A stretch of DNA of 64,000 bases. Source: an uncultured bacterium. GTDB taxonomy: Bacteria > Cyanobacteriota > Vampirovibrionia > Gastranaerophilales > Gastranaerophilaceae. The translations under genes were made by a program, and so were the position numbers. The notes beneath the pieces are model-generated. The model was given only the letters and a program-made list of their open reading frames with translations, was not told the DNA's origin and did not search any database. The stretch covers positions 62,001-126,000 of the forward strand of contig CACZFL010000003.1 of assembly GCA_902780525.1 (NCBI GenBank), written 5' to 3'. Below are positions 25,857 to 34,906 of the stretch, one piece after another (position 1 is the first letter of the stretch; the number at the start of each line of letters is the position of its first letter).

Positions 25857-26651
25857 TTAATCAACCCATCCTGATATTTTTGCATTATTGTAATTGACAG
25901 GTGCAGGTGTAATTAAGCGTTTTGCTTCTTTGATTAAATCCATTGATGTTTTATATTTATTTGAAAAATGAATTGTATTAACTTCGCACATGCTGACTCC
26001 ACCCAGATTGTTGCGGATTTGTGAAGTGTGAAGAAGGTGTTGTAACCTTTTTATCATATCATAATTATTAGTATTGTCAGGAATTGCGTAATCAACTGTT
26101 AAATCAGGGTTATATGTTTTTTCCAGACAAAGTTCCTGAGCAACTGGCAAGCCGACATAATCTCCGACTTTTGAAGTTATGTCGCCCATTGGTGCATAGA
26201 ATACGAGCCAGTCAGAGCATTTTTTAATCGCCCTGGCAATTGATGTTGCAAAAGTGAAATCTTCACCGCAGGCTTTGTACATAGCACCGTGCGGTCTTAC
26301 GTGTTCAATACTCAGACCGTAAGCTTTAGCAAATGACATAATTGCGCCGACTTGATAAACAACAAGAGCTTCAAGTTCGTCTTCCTTAAGTTCAACAGGT
26401 CTGTATCCGAACCCCTGAATATCGTTAAAACCTATATGAGCTCCGATTGCAATATTTTTTTCCTTAGCTTTTAAAAGAGCATCCTTTATTGTTACAGGAT
26501 CACCGGCATGGAATCCGCAGGAAATGTTAACCGAACTTACATAATCCAAAAGCTCGTATTCCTGGGTGTTTTTATAAACGCCGTAACTTTGCGCTAAATC
26601 ACAGTTAAAATCTATATTCTTAATTGATTTTTTTTCAATAACTTCTTGCAT
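25857..26651 (-). CDS. pxpA: 5-oxoprolinase subunit A (LamB/YcsF family)
   Basis: A 264-residue protein. NFDCDLAQS-type opening (here NIDFNCDLAQSYGVYKN), NISCGFHAGDP and GAHIGFND, then VRPHGAMY, are the conserved motifs of PxpA. With PxpB and PxpC it hydrolyses 5-oxoproline to glutamate using ATP; those partners are not visible in this window. The start is the ATG at 26651 with AAGGAG seven bases upstream. An intrinsic terminator separates it from the upstream permease. Confidence 0.9.
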   Translation of the reverse strand: MQEVIEKKSIKNIDFNCDLAQSYGVYKNTQEYELLDYVSSVNISCGFHAGDPVTIKDALLKAKEKNIAIGAHIGFNDIQGFGYRPVELKEDELEALVVYQVGAIMSFAKAYGLSIEHVRPHGAMYKACGEDFTFATSIARAIKKCSDWLVFYAPMGDITSKVGDYVGLPVAQELCLEKTYNPDLTVDYAIPDNTNNYDMIKRLQHLLHTSQIRNNLGGVSMCEVNTIHFSNKYKTSMDLIKEAKRLITPAPVNYNNAKISGWVD

Positions 26652-26680
26652 TAAAAAACTCCTTTTATTCAAGATTATAC

Positions 26681-26718
26681 AATAAAAAAAAGAAACAGAT
26701 ATTATGTTAAATCTGTTT
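26681..26718 (-). terminator. Terminator overlapping the stop of the MalF-type permease
   Basis: On the minus strand, AAACAGAT (26718-26711) pairs with ATCTGTTT (26700-26693), followed by CTTTTTTTT. The stop codon of the permease lies in the loop. Confidence 0.75.
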
Positions 26719-27547
26719 TTGAAATTTTCTTTTGTAAAACAGCTAAAATAAAAATTATTAAGAATAAAATGTATGCAAGTGCGCAGGATTTTCCTACATC
26801 AAAGTATTCAAAAGCATATTTGTATATTGAGTAAACTATTACATTTGTGCTGTCCTGAGGTCCGCCTTCCGTCATAACGTAAATCAGGTCAAATATCTGA
26901 AAAGATGATATGAGAGTAACAAGCATTACAAAGTACGTAGTCGGTTTTAAAAGCGGTAAAGTAATTTTAAAGAAAGTATCTTTTACACCCGCTCCGTCAA
27001 TTTTTGCGGCTTCATACAAGCTGTTATCAATTGTAGAAAAACCTGTTAGAAATAAAACAACATTGTATCCGACAAGTTTCCAGACAGATACAAAAATCAA
27101 TACCGGCATGGCAAGGTGTGTGCTGAAAAGCCAGGTGTAGTGCGTTTTGAGGAGTGTATTAACGGTTCCGATATTAGGGTCAAAAATCCATCCCCAGACG
27201 ATAGCTATAACAACAGCAGGGGTTATAAACGGCAGAAAATAAATTGTTTTAAAAGTTTCGCTTCCCCTTATTTTAGTATTCAAAGCTGATGCAATCAAAA
27301 GCGGAATAATTACCGCAAAAACAGTTACGGATATTGCATAAACAAAAGTGTTAATTAAAATCTGCAAAAACTCGCCCTGTGATAAAACAGCTTTATAATT
27401 TTCCAATCCGACAAATTTTATTTCGTTCAACAAATCCCAGTCGGTAAAACTAAGTGCAAAAGAACAAAATATCGGAATGATTATAAAGACGAATGTTCCG
27501 ATAAGTGCGGGAAGTATAAATAAATATCCATATCTCTCTTTGTTCAT
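26702..27547 (-). CDS. ABC sugar-type transporter permease (MalF/UgpA family)
   Basis: A 281-residue membrane protein with six TM segments, starting MNKERYGYLFILPALIGTFV. The EAA loop is SLYEAAKIDGAGVKDTFFKITLPLLKPT (about 177-204). It is a paralogue of the gene at 9555, sharing order and motifs such as YVMTEGGPQDSTNVIVYSIY. No ATPase, partner permease or binding protein is adjacent. A TATAAT lies six bases before the ATG, predicting a leaderless transcript, and a terminator follows, so it is probably a single-gene unit. Confidence 0.9.
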   Translation of the reverse strand: MNKERYGYLFILPALIGTFVFIIIPIFCSFALSFTDWDLLNEIKFVGLENYKAVLSQGEFLQILINTFVYAISVTVFAVIIPLLIASALNTKIRGSETFKTIYFLPFITPAVVIAIVWGWIFDPNIGTVNTLLKTHYTWLFSTHLAMPVLIFVSVWKLVGYNVVLFLTGFSTIDNSLYEAAKIDGAGVKDTFFKITLPLLKPTTYFVMLVTLISSFQIFDLIYVMTEGGPQDSTNVIVYSIYKYAFEYFDVGKSCALAYILFLIIFILAVLQKKISKTDLT

Positions 27548-27553
27548 GCTATT

Positions 27554-27559
27554 ATTATA
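27554..27559 (-). promoter_or_regulatory. -10 box six bases before a permease ATG
   Basis: TATAAT on the minus strand (27559-27554), six bases, then the ATG at 27547. The -35 region is poor (TTTTCA at 17 bp). Confidence 0.5.
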
Positions 27560-27601
27560 TAGTAATATGGATATAATGAAAAGAATTTAAGAGGGGTATA
27601 A

Positions 27602-29095
27602 ATGATAGATACATCAGCATTCGGAAAGAACGATATCAGAGGAATATATGGTGAAAATGTAACGGAAGAAGTTTTCTATTACGCAGGCAGAGGTTTTGTT
27701 CAGTATCTCATAAGAGAATCAAACAGAACTCCGGCAGAAATCTGGATTACGGTATGCAGAGATGCAAGACTTCATTCTCCGGCTCTTTCAAAATCTTTAA
27801 TTGAAGGTATTCGGTCATGCGGTGCTAATGTTGTTGATCTCGGGCTTGCACCTACTCCTATCGGATATTATTCAGAAGCGGCAGGGCTCCCGCATCATAT
27901 TACAAGATATCTTCCTGTAACAGGTGCATTAATTATTACTGCAAGTCACAACCCAAGTCAGTATAACGGATTAAAAATGACTTATGCCAAACAAACTTTA
28001 GGCGAAGCTCAGATAAAAGAAGTTAAAGAATTAACTGAAGAAGAATATAAACTTCAGATTCCTCCTGTTCCGTTTGGTCAGCTTGTTGAATACGATTTGA
28101 TACCTGACTACATAAATGAGATGAAAAGTACATTTGGAAGAATCGGAGAAGGAATTAAAGTTGTTGTCGATTCTGCGAACGGTACCGGCGGTGTCGTAGG
28201 ACCAAAATTGTACAGAGCTTTAGGATGTGAAGTTATTGAACTTTATTCTCTTCCAGACGGACGTTTCCCTCACCACCATCCAAACCCGAGCGATGAAAAA
28301 ACTCTTAACGATATTAAAAAAGCTGTTGTTGCAAATAAGGCAGATATCGGTATTGCCTTTGACGGTGACAGTGACCGAATAGGAGTAATTGACTCAAACG
28401 GAAACTCAATGACAGGCGATAAATTACTTTTAATATATTCTGAAGATATTATCAAGGAATACAATAAAAAAGGCATTAAACCTGTTATAGTTTCAGAAGT
28501 AAAATGCTCTCAGGTATTGTATGACACAATAAATGCTAACGGCGGTATTGCCGTTATGTGCAAAACAGGTCACGGCTTCATTAAGGCTAAAATGCGAGAA
28601 ACAGGAGCTGTTCTTGCAGGAGAAATGAGCGGCCATACATTCTTCAAAGATACATATTATGGTTTTGATGACGCGGTTTATGCAGGCTGCAGAATAATCG
28701 AGATTATAGCAGAGAAGAAAAAACAAAACCCCGGGTTTAAAATCTCTGACATGCTAAAACCGTTTGAAGCAATGTATTCATCTTCAGAGGTAAGACTTCC
28801 CTGTCCGAACTCATTAAAATCACAAACCTTAGAAAGCTTTCAGGCAGTAATTGCTGAAAATCCGAACTTCTTTGGTCGTGAGATAGAAGATATTATTACG
28901 CTCGACGGTATGAGAATCGTGTTCAAAAACGGCGGAGGTTTTGCACTCATAAGACAAAGTAATACAGAACCTGTGTTTACTCTGCGTTTTGAAGCTGATT
29001 CAAAAGAAAATGCTCAAAAATATGAAGACCTTATGGTTAATAAACTCTTAGAAATTATCCAAAATTATTCTAAAAATCTTGCAGGGGTAAATTAG
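27602..29095 (+). CDS. Phosphoglucomutase/phosphomannomutase
   Basis: A 497-residue alpha-D-phosphohexomutase. Motifs: ITASHNPSQYNGLKM (phosphoserine loop, about 119-133), AFDGDSDRIG (metal loop, about 257-266), GEMSGHTFF (sugar-binding) and RQSNTEPVFTLRFE (phosphate-binding). It interconverts hexose 1- and 6-phosphates for glycogen, lipopolysaccharide or cell-wall sugars; the exact sugar cannot be told. GAGGGGT precedes the ATG. Its last codons (Ala-Gly-Val-Asn-TAG) contain GGGGTAAA, and six more Gs plus TAAAT follow the stop. Confidence 0.93.
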   Translation: MIDTSAFGKNDIRGIYGENVTEEVFYYAGRGFVQYLIRESNRTPAEIWITVCRDARLHSPALSKSLIEGIRSCGANVVDLGLAPTPIGYYSEAAGLPHHITRYLPVTGALIITASHNPSQYNGLKMTYAKQTLGEAQIKEVKELTEEEYKLQIPPVPFGQLVEYDLIPDYINEMKSTFGRIGEGIKVVVDSANGTGGVVGPKLYRALGCEVIELYSLPDGRFPHHHPNPSDEKTLNDIKKAVVANKADIGIAFDGDSDRIGVIDSNGNSMTGDKLLLIYSEDIIKEYNKKGIKPVIVSEVKCSQVLYDTINANGGIAVMCKTGHGFIKAKMRETGAVLAGEMSGHTFFKDTYYGFDDAVYAGCRIIEIIAEKKKQNPGFKISDMLKPFEAMYSSSEVRLPCPNSLKSQTLESFQAVIAENPNFFGREIEDIITLDGMRIVFKNGGGFALIRQSNTEPVFTLRFEADSKENAQKYEDLMVNKLLEIIQNYSKNLAGVN

Positions 29096-29105
29096 GGGGG
29101 GTAAA
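29084..29105 (+). repeat. Two GGGGTAAA units 14 bp apart across the mutase stop codon
   Basis: Copies at 29084-29091 and 29098-29105, the second in a seven-G run beginning with the last base of TAG (29093-29095). Confidence 0.8.
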
Positions 29106-29131
29106 TAAGTAAGCAGTAAATATTTTGTATT

Positions 29132-29168
29132 AAAAGACGGCTTTCAGATTTTCTGAAAGCCGTCTTTT
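29132..29168. terminator. Bidirectional terminator between mutase and dnaK
   Basis: A 17-bp perfect stem AAAAGACGGCTTTCAGA (29132-29148) with TCTGAAAGCCGTCTTTT (29152-29168), three-base loop. Confidence 0.92.
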
Positions 29169-29236
29169 ATTTTGTATTATGTTTTATGAATACCTGCTAT
29201 AAGGGAAGTCATTAAACCCTTTATATTTACCCCCCT

Positions 29237-31072
29237 CTATTCTTTAGTGTATTCAGCGTCGATTACATCGTCGTCTTTTTTGTCTTCTGTTGCACCATGG
29301 CTGTTTGCTTCAGAGTTAGCATCGCCGCCTTCTTTCTGAACAGCTTCGTAAGCTTTTTGTGAGATAGAAAACATTGTTTGCTGAAGTTCTTCGCTCATTT
29401 TCTTAAGTTCATCTGACGGCTTGTTTTCATCTAATGCTTTTTGAAGAGCGTCTTTTTGTTCGTTAAGTTTCTTCAAATCTTCTTCTGAGATTTTGCCTTC
29501 AAAGTCTTTTGTTAATCTTTCAGCAGAAGAGATGAAAGAGTTAGCGTTATTTTTGATTTCAGCCTCTTCTTTTTTCTTCTTATCTTCTGATGCGTTAGCT
29601 TCAGCCTCTTTAACCATCTTATCAATATCTTGTTCAGACAGGTTAGAAGAGTTTGTGATTGTAATCTTTTGTTCTTTGCCTGTTGCTTTATCTTTAGCAG
29701 ATACGTTAACAATACCGTTAGCATCGATATCAAAAGTTACTTCGATTTGAGGAACGCCTCTCATTGCAGGAGCGATGCCTTCAAGTCTGAACATACCTAA
29801 TGATTTGTTATCTGTGGCCATTGGTCTTTCACCCTGAAGTACGTTAATATCAACTGCAGTTTGGTTGTTTTCAGCGGTTGAGAATACCTGTGATTTAGAA
29901 ACAGGGATTGTAGTGTTTCTTGGAACCAAAGCTGTCATAACACCGCCCAATGTTTCGATACCTAATGTCAACGGAGTAACATCAAGAAGTACGATATCTT
30001 TAACTTCACCTGCAAGAACACCTGCCTGAACTGCTGCACCAACTGCAACTACTTCATCAGGGTTAACTGACTGGTTAGGTTCTTTACCTGTGTAGTCTTT
30101 TACTAACTGTTGAACAGCAGGAATACGGGTTGAACCACCAACCAATACAACTTCGTTAATATCGTTTTTGCTTAAGCCAGCATCGGATAAAGCTTGTTCA
30201 ACAGGTTTTTTACATCTGTCTAATAAGTCTCTTGAAAGGTCTTCAAATTTTGCTCTTGAAAGAGTAAGTTCAAGGTGTTTAGGACCATTAGCATCAGCTG
30301 TAATATAAGGTAAGCTGATGGTTGTTTCAACAACAGAAGAAAGTTCGCATTTTGCTTTTTCAGCAGCTTCTTTGATACGCTGCATAGCCTGTTTGTCGCC
30401 TGTTAAGTCCATACCTTCCTGTTTTTTGAATTCTTCGCAAATCCAGTTAATGATTTTTTGGTCGAAGTCATCGCCGCCTAAGTGAGTATCACCTGATGTT
30501 GAAAGAACTTCGTGAACACCGTCGCCGATTTCAAGGATAGATACATCAAATGTACCGCCGCCTAAGTCGAATACCAAAACTTTTTCTGATTTATCTTTTT
30601 CTAAACCATAAGCCAAAGCAGCTGCGGTAGGTTCGTTAACGATACGAAGAACGTCTAAACCTGCAATCTTACCGGCGTCTTTTGTTGCTTGTCTTTGAGC
30701 ATCGTTAAAGTAAGCAGGAACTGTGATAACTGCTGATGTAACTTTTTCTCCCAAGTAGTTAGAAGCATCATCTGCTAACTTTCTCAAGATCATTGCTGAG
30801 ATTTCTTGCGGAGTGTAATCTTTTCCGTCAATATTTTTCTTATAATCTTCGCCCATATGACGTTTGATTGATGCGATTGTTTTATCAGGGTTAAGAATTG
30901 CCTGTCTTTTTGCTAACTGACCTACTAATCTTTCACCTGTTTTTGAAAAACCAACGATAGAAGGAGTTGTTCTCATGCCTTCTGCGTTTGCTATAACGGT
31001 AGGTTTACCACCTTCCATAACTGCTACAACAGAGTTTGTTGTACCTAAGTCAATACCTATTGTTTTTGCCAT
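29237..31072 (-). CDS. dnaK: Molecular chaperone DnaK (Hsp70)
   Basis: A 611-residue Hsp70, normal length. It starts [22 protein letters not shown] and has the Hsp70 motifs [15 protein letters not shown] and [13 protein letters not shown]; the substrate domain and lid follow, ending in an acidic tail. It folds proteins with DnaJ and GrpE, neither of which is adjacent. AAGGAG precedes the ATG. I see no CIRCE inverted repeat in the 118 bp upstream. The TAG stop is directly followed by AGGGGGGTAAAT. Confidence 0.98.
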   Translation of the reverse strand: MAKTIGIDLGTTNSVVAVMEGGKPTVIANAEGMRTTPSIVGFSKTGERLVGQLAKRQAILNPDKTIASIKRHMGEDYKKNIDGKDYTPQEISAMILRKLADDASNYLGEKVTSAVITVPAYFNDAQRQATKDAGKIAGLDVLRIVNEPTAAALAYGLEKDKSEKVLVFDLGGGTFDVSILEIGDGVHEVLSTSGDTHLGGDDFDQKIINWICEEFKKQEGMDLTGDKQAMQRIKEAAEKAKCELSSVVETTISLPYITADANGPKHLELTLSRAKFEDLSRDLLDRCKKPVEQALSDAGLSKNDINEVVLVGGSTRIPAVQQLVKDYTGKEPNQSVNPDEVVAVGAAVQAGVLAGEVKDIVLLDVTPLTLGIETLGGVMTALVPRNTTIPVSKSQVFSTAENNQTAVDINVLQGERPMATDNKSLGMFRLEGIAPAMRGVPQIEVTFDIDANGIVNVSAKDKATGKEQKITITNSSNLSEQDIDKMVKEAEANASEDKKKKEEAEIKNNANSFISSAERLTKDFEGKISEEDLKKLNEQKDALQKALDENKPSDELKKMSEELQQTMFSISQKAYEAVQKEGGDANSEANSHGATEDKKDDDVIDAEYTKE

Positions 31073-31190
31073 AATTTTTATCTCCTTTTTAATTACATTT
31101 TTCTTACACTACCATTTAAGCACCGTTTTTAGAAAAACATTAAAAAATAAACAATTTTTTAATATTTGGCAAAATATAGGAAATGACTGC

Positions 31191-32126
31191 TTACACTTTT
31201 TGATAAATTCCCTGGCAGATTTTTTTCATATTTTTATAATCTGATAATACTCTCACATGATACGGATTTTCATAAGGGTCTGTAATAAAATATCCGTTCG
31301 GCTTTAAAGTTCGTACTATATTTTTGACGGTTTGTGCGGATTCTCTCTCTGATACTATATATGGTAAGACATTGTTTGCAGATATTACATCAAATTTATT
31401 ATCAGGATAATCAAGAATAGCCTCCTGTACTCTACTGTCCCATTTTGATTTTTGCGGGTTGTTGTATGTTTGTTCCAAAAATCCGTAAACTTCATCATTT
31501 ACCCGCCATCGCATACTTTTTTGCTTAATCTCTTCTTTTATTATCTTTAAAATTTCTTCTGTATTATGCCCTTTTTTTGCAAGCTCATTCCATCTTTCGC
31601 GGTAGGAAAGGTAATAATGCATATATTCGTTAATGAGAGCCGGCATTTTTTCTTTGTGTTTAATTTCAAGCCAGTCATCAATGTTGTCTTTTATAAAACC
31701 TTTTTCCGCAAATCTGGGAAATGTCTGATAATCATACAAATTGCACAAAGCCTGCATTTTTAAATCTTTGTATTCAGGCTTTGACTGTAAATCCACAGTG
31801 TGCAAATCGACGTTATTTTTTAATTGTTTATCCTGCAAAATCCCTTTTATTGAAGCCAGATAAGAAAAAGGTTCCTGAGAATGTCCTATACCGATAATAA
31901 GCATACTTTTTAAGATATCAGGACCGGTTTTAAAAATTTTGTAAAAAAGATTTTCAATATCTTCATAACCTTTTGAGCAGGATAAAAGAACAGAGCCTCG
32001 CCTGAAGAAACATGATTGCGTGCTGTTATATTTATAAAAATCCGGGTGAGCATTGAAAACGGTTTCTGGCTTTTTTCTCTTATTAATATTACGGCTATGT
32101 ACATATGAAATTGGTAAAATGCGCAT
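31191..32126 (-). CDS. CheR-like SAM-dependent methyltransferase-family protein
   Basis: A 311-residue protein. LIIGIGHSQEPFSYLASIKGIL (about 74-95) aligns in position with the SAM motif of CheR (S-x-G-C-S-T-G-E-E-P-Y-S), but the CSTG part is replaced by GIGHSQ. YPDNKFDVISANNVLPYI matches CheR FDLIFCRNVLIYF, and LKPNGYFITDP the following strand. There is no CheR N-terminal helical domain of normal type. Whether it still binds SAM is uncertain. It has no chemotaxis neighbours; the GGGGG before the ATG is a long way upstream. Confidence 0.6.
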   Translation of the reverse strand: MRILPISYVHSRNINKRKKPETVFNAHPDFYKYNSTQSCFFRRGSVLLSCSKGYEDIENLFYKIFKTGPDILKSMLIIGIGHSQEPFSYLASIKGILQDKQLKNNVDLHTVDLQSKPEYKDLKMQALCNLYDYQTFPRFAEKGFIKDNIDDWLEIKHKEKMPALINEYMHYYLSYRERWNELAKKGHNTEEILKIIKEEIKQKSMRWRVNDEVYGFLEQTYNNPQKSKWDSRVQEAILDYPDNKFDVISANNVLPYIVSERESAQTVKNIVRTLKPNGYFITDPYENPYHVRVLSDYKNMKKICQGIYQKV

Positions 32127-32215
32127 ACCATAAATAAACCCCCTAAAAAAATTTTTTGCATATTAGATTAAAAAGAGGAAGAAGTTCTATAGTATTTATG
32201 TTAAAATATATAATT

Positions 32216-33451
32216 ATGAAAAAGTTTTTACACTTTCTTTTTGCTTTAGCAATTATTTTTTGTTTTGCAAAAAGCGTTAATGCAGAAGAGATAATAGCCC
32301 AAAAAATAGATAGTAATGAGCTTTTTGAACAAGTCACTTTAACAGTTCCCGATGAAGAAAATGTTAATGCCGAAAGTGAACCGGAAGAAGCTCCTGTTCA
32401 GGCTGCAGAAGTCAGCGAAAACATGACTTTGCGTGAAAAACTTAAATCAGTATATAAACTGGAAGTTGACAGATACGACATTCCGGAATATCTGTACAGA
32501 GAACCGTTGACCTACCACTTTAAGCCTGAATCAAAAATGGATAATATTCATGTTTGGGGCGCTTTTAATGCATACAATGACATGGCATTCTATGATAACG
32601 ATGTTATGCAGGATAAATTCAATTTTAATGCATTAAACATCGGCGTTGATGGTTTTTTGAAAGATAATAATGGTGATTTCAGAATAATGATGGGATTTCC
32701 TGTTCATTCTTCAAGAAATTATACTCAGGGGCTTTTTGCTGATGTTTTTGTTGCGACAAATAAAATCCCACATCACAGAATTCAGATTGGTCATTTCAGA
32801 CCTCAAATCGGTATGGAGGGTGGTAGCAGTTCATATACAATCGGATTTTTGGGACGTTCGCAAATTGCCAGAAATTTTGGTATGGCAAGAAGACTCGGCG
32901 GAAGAATAAAAGGAGATTATAAATATATAGACTATGATTTCGGTCTGTACAGTTCTGACACATTCTTTCAGGATTGGTTTCCCGGTGCTGAATTTGTGGG
33001 CTGGGTGAATTTTAAACCGTTGGCTAATGTTGAAGAAAAAAAATACGGAAAACTTAAAATTGGCGGTGGTATAGATGCAGGCAAAAGAGATGATAACTTT
33101 TTTGTGACAGGTGCATACATTGGCTACGATTATAAAAAATTCTCGGCAGAGTTTGAATGGGCAAATGCAAACGGATATAACGGTTATTACGGACATTCAA
33201 GAAAGCATGCAACAGGTTTTTATACTACTCTAGGGTATATGATTACCAAAAAACTCCAGCTGCTTGTTTGTTATGATCAATTTACACCAAATAAAGAATT
33301 TTCAGAGAACAAAAAAAGGGAAATGACAGTCGGGCTGAATTATTTTATTAAAGGTCAGGCACTCAGATTGATTTTAAATTACGCATTCTGTCAGGATGAT
33401 GTTGCCGAGGATTCACACAGAATTATGCTCGGAGCACAAATTTTAATATAA
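32216..33451 (+). CDS. Outer-membrane porin-like protein (OprP/OprO type)
   Basis: A 411-residue exported protein. The signal peptide is MKKFLHFLFALAIIFCFAKSVNA (cleavage near 23), then an acidic linker (about 25-75) and a beta-barrel. IGHFRPQIGMEGGSSSYTIGFL and RRLGGRIKGDYKYIDYDFGLY resemble the phosphate-selective porin family. Alternating aromatic strands run to the end (LRLILNYAFCQ...HRIMLGAQILI). The start is uncertain: an in-frame ATG at 32198 would add six residues before the signal peptide. It shows that the cell has an outer membrane. Confidence 0.75.
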   Translation: MKKFLHFLFALAIIFCFAKSVNAEEIIAQKIDSNELFEQVTLTVPDEENVNAESEPEEAPVQAAEVSENMTLREKLKSVYKLEVDRYDIPEYLYREPLTYHFKPESKMDNIHVWGAFNAYNDMAFYDNDVMQDKFNFNALNIGVDGFLKDNNGDFRIMMGFPVHSSRNYTQGLFADVFVATNKIPHHRIQIGHFRPQIGMEGGSSSYTIGFLGRSQIARNFGMARRLGGRIKGDYKYIDYDFGLYSSDTFFQDWFPGAEFVGWVNFKPLANVEEKKYGKLKIGGGIDAGKRDDNFFVTGAYIGYDYKKFSAEFEWANANGYNGYYGHSRKHATGFYTTLGYMITKKLQLLVCYDQFTPNKEFSENKKREMTVGLNYFIKGQALRLILNYAFCQDDVAEDSHRIMLGAQILI

Positions 33452-33550
33452 GTTAATCTTTTTGCAAAAGATTTTTAAGATGATATTATTAAATATACAA
33501 GAAGAAAAGGTGACGGGGAAAACGAGATTTACCCCTTGGAGAGGAAGATA

Positions 33551-34042
33551 ATGAATTATCACAATATTACAAAAGACGATATGTTAAATGGTGACGGACT
33601 CAGAACGGTTTTGTGGGTAGCAGGCTGTACACATCATTGTCATAATTGCCAAAACCCGATTACTTGGGATGTTGCAGGCGGCATTCCGTTTGATGAAGCA
33701 GCAGAAAAAGAGCTTTTTGATGATTTAAGCAAGCCCTATGTAGAAGGTATTACTTTCTCAGGCGGTGACCCGTTGCACCCGTTTAACCGTGAAGAAGTTT
33801 TTCGTCTTGCTAAAAAAATTCGTGAAGAACTTCCTGAGAAAAACATCTGGCTTTATACAGGATTTTTATGGGAAGAAATTAGAGATATCCCTGAGATAGC
33901 ACTTCTTGATGTTGTTGCAGAAGGTAAATTTGTCGAAGAACTTCTTGACCCCAAAGCACATTGGGTTGGAAGCACTAACCAACGTGTAATTGATGTTAAA
34001 CCAACTCTTGAAACAGGCGAGATAGTTTTGCATAACACATAG
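33551..34042 (+). CDS. nrdG: Anaerobic ribonucleoside-triphosphate reductase activating protein
   Basis: A 163-residue radical SAM protein. CTHHCHNC (about 24-31) gives the CxxxCxxC [4Fe-4S] motif, WVAGCTHHCHNCQNPITWD and EGITFSGGDPL complete the NrdG signature. It makes the glycyl radical in NrdD for oxygen-independent dNTP synthesis; NrdD is not in the window. I start at the ATG with GAGAGGAAGATA upstream rather than the TTG at 33536. The TAG stop is followed by GGGGAGGTAAAT and by a large repeat array. Confidence 0.94.
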   Translation: MNYHNITKDDMLNGDGLRTVLWVAGCTHHCHNCQNPITWDVAGGIPFDEAAEKELFDDLSKPYVEGITFSGGDPLHPFNREEVFRLAKKIREELPEKNIWLYTGFLWEEIRDIPEIALLDVVAEGKFVEELLDPKAHWVGSTNQRVIDVKPTLETGEIVLHNT

Positions 34043-34531
34043 GGGGAGGTAAATAAAAGTCCTCCAGCCTCCGCTCGTTCGCGCGTCTTACTCACTCGCG
34101 TTGAACGGCAATTACGTATTTTGCTTCAAAGAACTAGCGTTCTTTTTTGCAAAAGTCCTCCAGCCTCCGCTCGTTCGCGCGTCTTGGATTATTGGCGTTT
34201 CACAACACTCAACTTCGCTATTATTTTTCTTACGAAAAATAGTGCTCCGTCGTGTTGTTCACAGGTACGAGTTCCGCTAGTGCTCCACTCTTGCTAAAAT
34301 CCGCTATCTTTGATTTTGCTTCACACTCCGCAGTCGTTCACTATATTATGCTATTGCATAATTGTCGTTCACTCTGCTCCGTGCAACTTCGGGCCTTCGC
34401 TTTCGCTTCGCCCTACGCAAAATCCGCCGTCTTGCTGCGCTCGCATTAAACGTGCCTACGTGTTTTACTTCAAAGAACTGAAGTTCTTTTCGTAAAAACA
34501 CTTCGCACTCTGCTCGCTTGCGCAATAAAAA
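34043..34531. repeat. Noncoding array of palindromic repeat units
   Basis: About 490 bp, GC-richer than its surroundings, packed with repeats. AAAGTCCTCCAGCCTCCGCT then CGTTCGCGCGTCTT occurs twice (from about 34056 and 34152). TTCAAAGAAC...GTTCTTT hairpins occur near 34128-34150 and 34468-34492. A 125-bp unit (34182-34306) matches element A at 6560. Further hairpins are ATTATGCTATTGCATAAT (about 34344) and ACAACAC/GTGTTGT (34202/34252). Open frames here are short and look like shadows. Confidence 0.8.
34182..34306. repeat. Palindromic repeat element, copy B (125 bp)
   Basis: It shares TCTTGGATTATTGGC at one end and AAAATCCGCTA at the other with copy A (6560-6683). The centre has a hairpin CTATTATTTTTC / GAAAAATAG within an outer ACAACAC/GTGTTGT stem. 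Confidence 0.75.
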
Positions 34532-34564
34532 CTGACTCATTTTTTTCTTTTCCCTTTGAGTCAG
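34532..34564. terminator. Hairpin with T-rich loop at the end of the repeat array
   Basis: CTGACTCA (34532-34539) pairs with TGAGTCAG (34557-34564) across a T-rich loop. No T-run follows on the plus strand, so terminator function is doubtful. Confidence 0.35.
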
Positions 34565-34906
34565 TATAAGTATTTTCTCTAATAATTTTGGGAGGAGATT
34601 TGGGGATAGTTGATATATGCATGCTATACTAAATCTTTAAATCATGAAATAACATGTCAAGAAAAATTTACAAAACGTAATAAAAATTTACAAAAACATG
34701 CTCAAACACATGTGCAGACTGAATATTAAAAATCAAAAACGGTTTATATTTATCTTTACATTTGTCAGATTTATTAAAAAACAACATGTAAATTTATATT
34801 AACAAAAACTCTTTTTTTTGAGATAAAAACTTTACATTTGATTCTCTTTAAAATAGTATGTTACTATAATGGTATAGTATAGAAAAACAGAAAAAGAGGG
34901 ATAAAC
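34565..34906 (+). promoter_or_regulatory. AT-rich ftsZ upstream region with direct repeats and promoter
   Basis: About 340 bp without a gene. AAATTTACAAAA occurs at 34664 and 34684, exactly 20 bp apart. CTTTACATTTG occurs at 34754 and 34830. The second supplies TTTACA (34831-34836), 17 bp, TAGTAT (34854-34859), a good promoter. Further TATAAT and TATAGT boxes lie at about 34865-34885. Confidence 0.55.

Noticed and set aside
31073-31190. CIRCE heat-shock element before dnaK
   Set aside because: No TTAGCACTC-N9-GAGTGCTAA inverted repeat is visible.
34252-34540. Several short frames in the repeat array
   Set aside because: They overlap hairpins and direct repeats, lack RBS, and are low-complexity; treated as noncoding.
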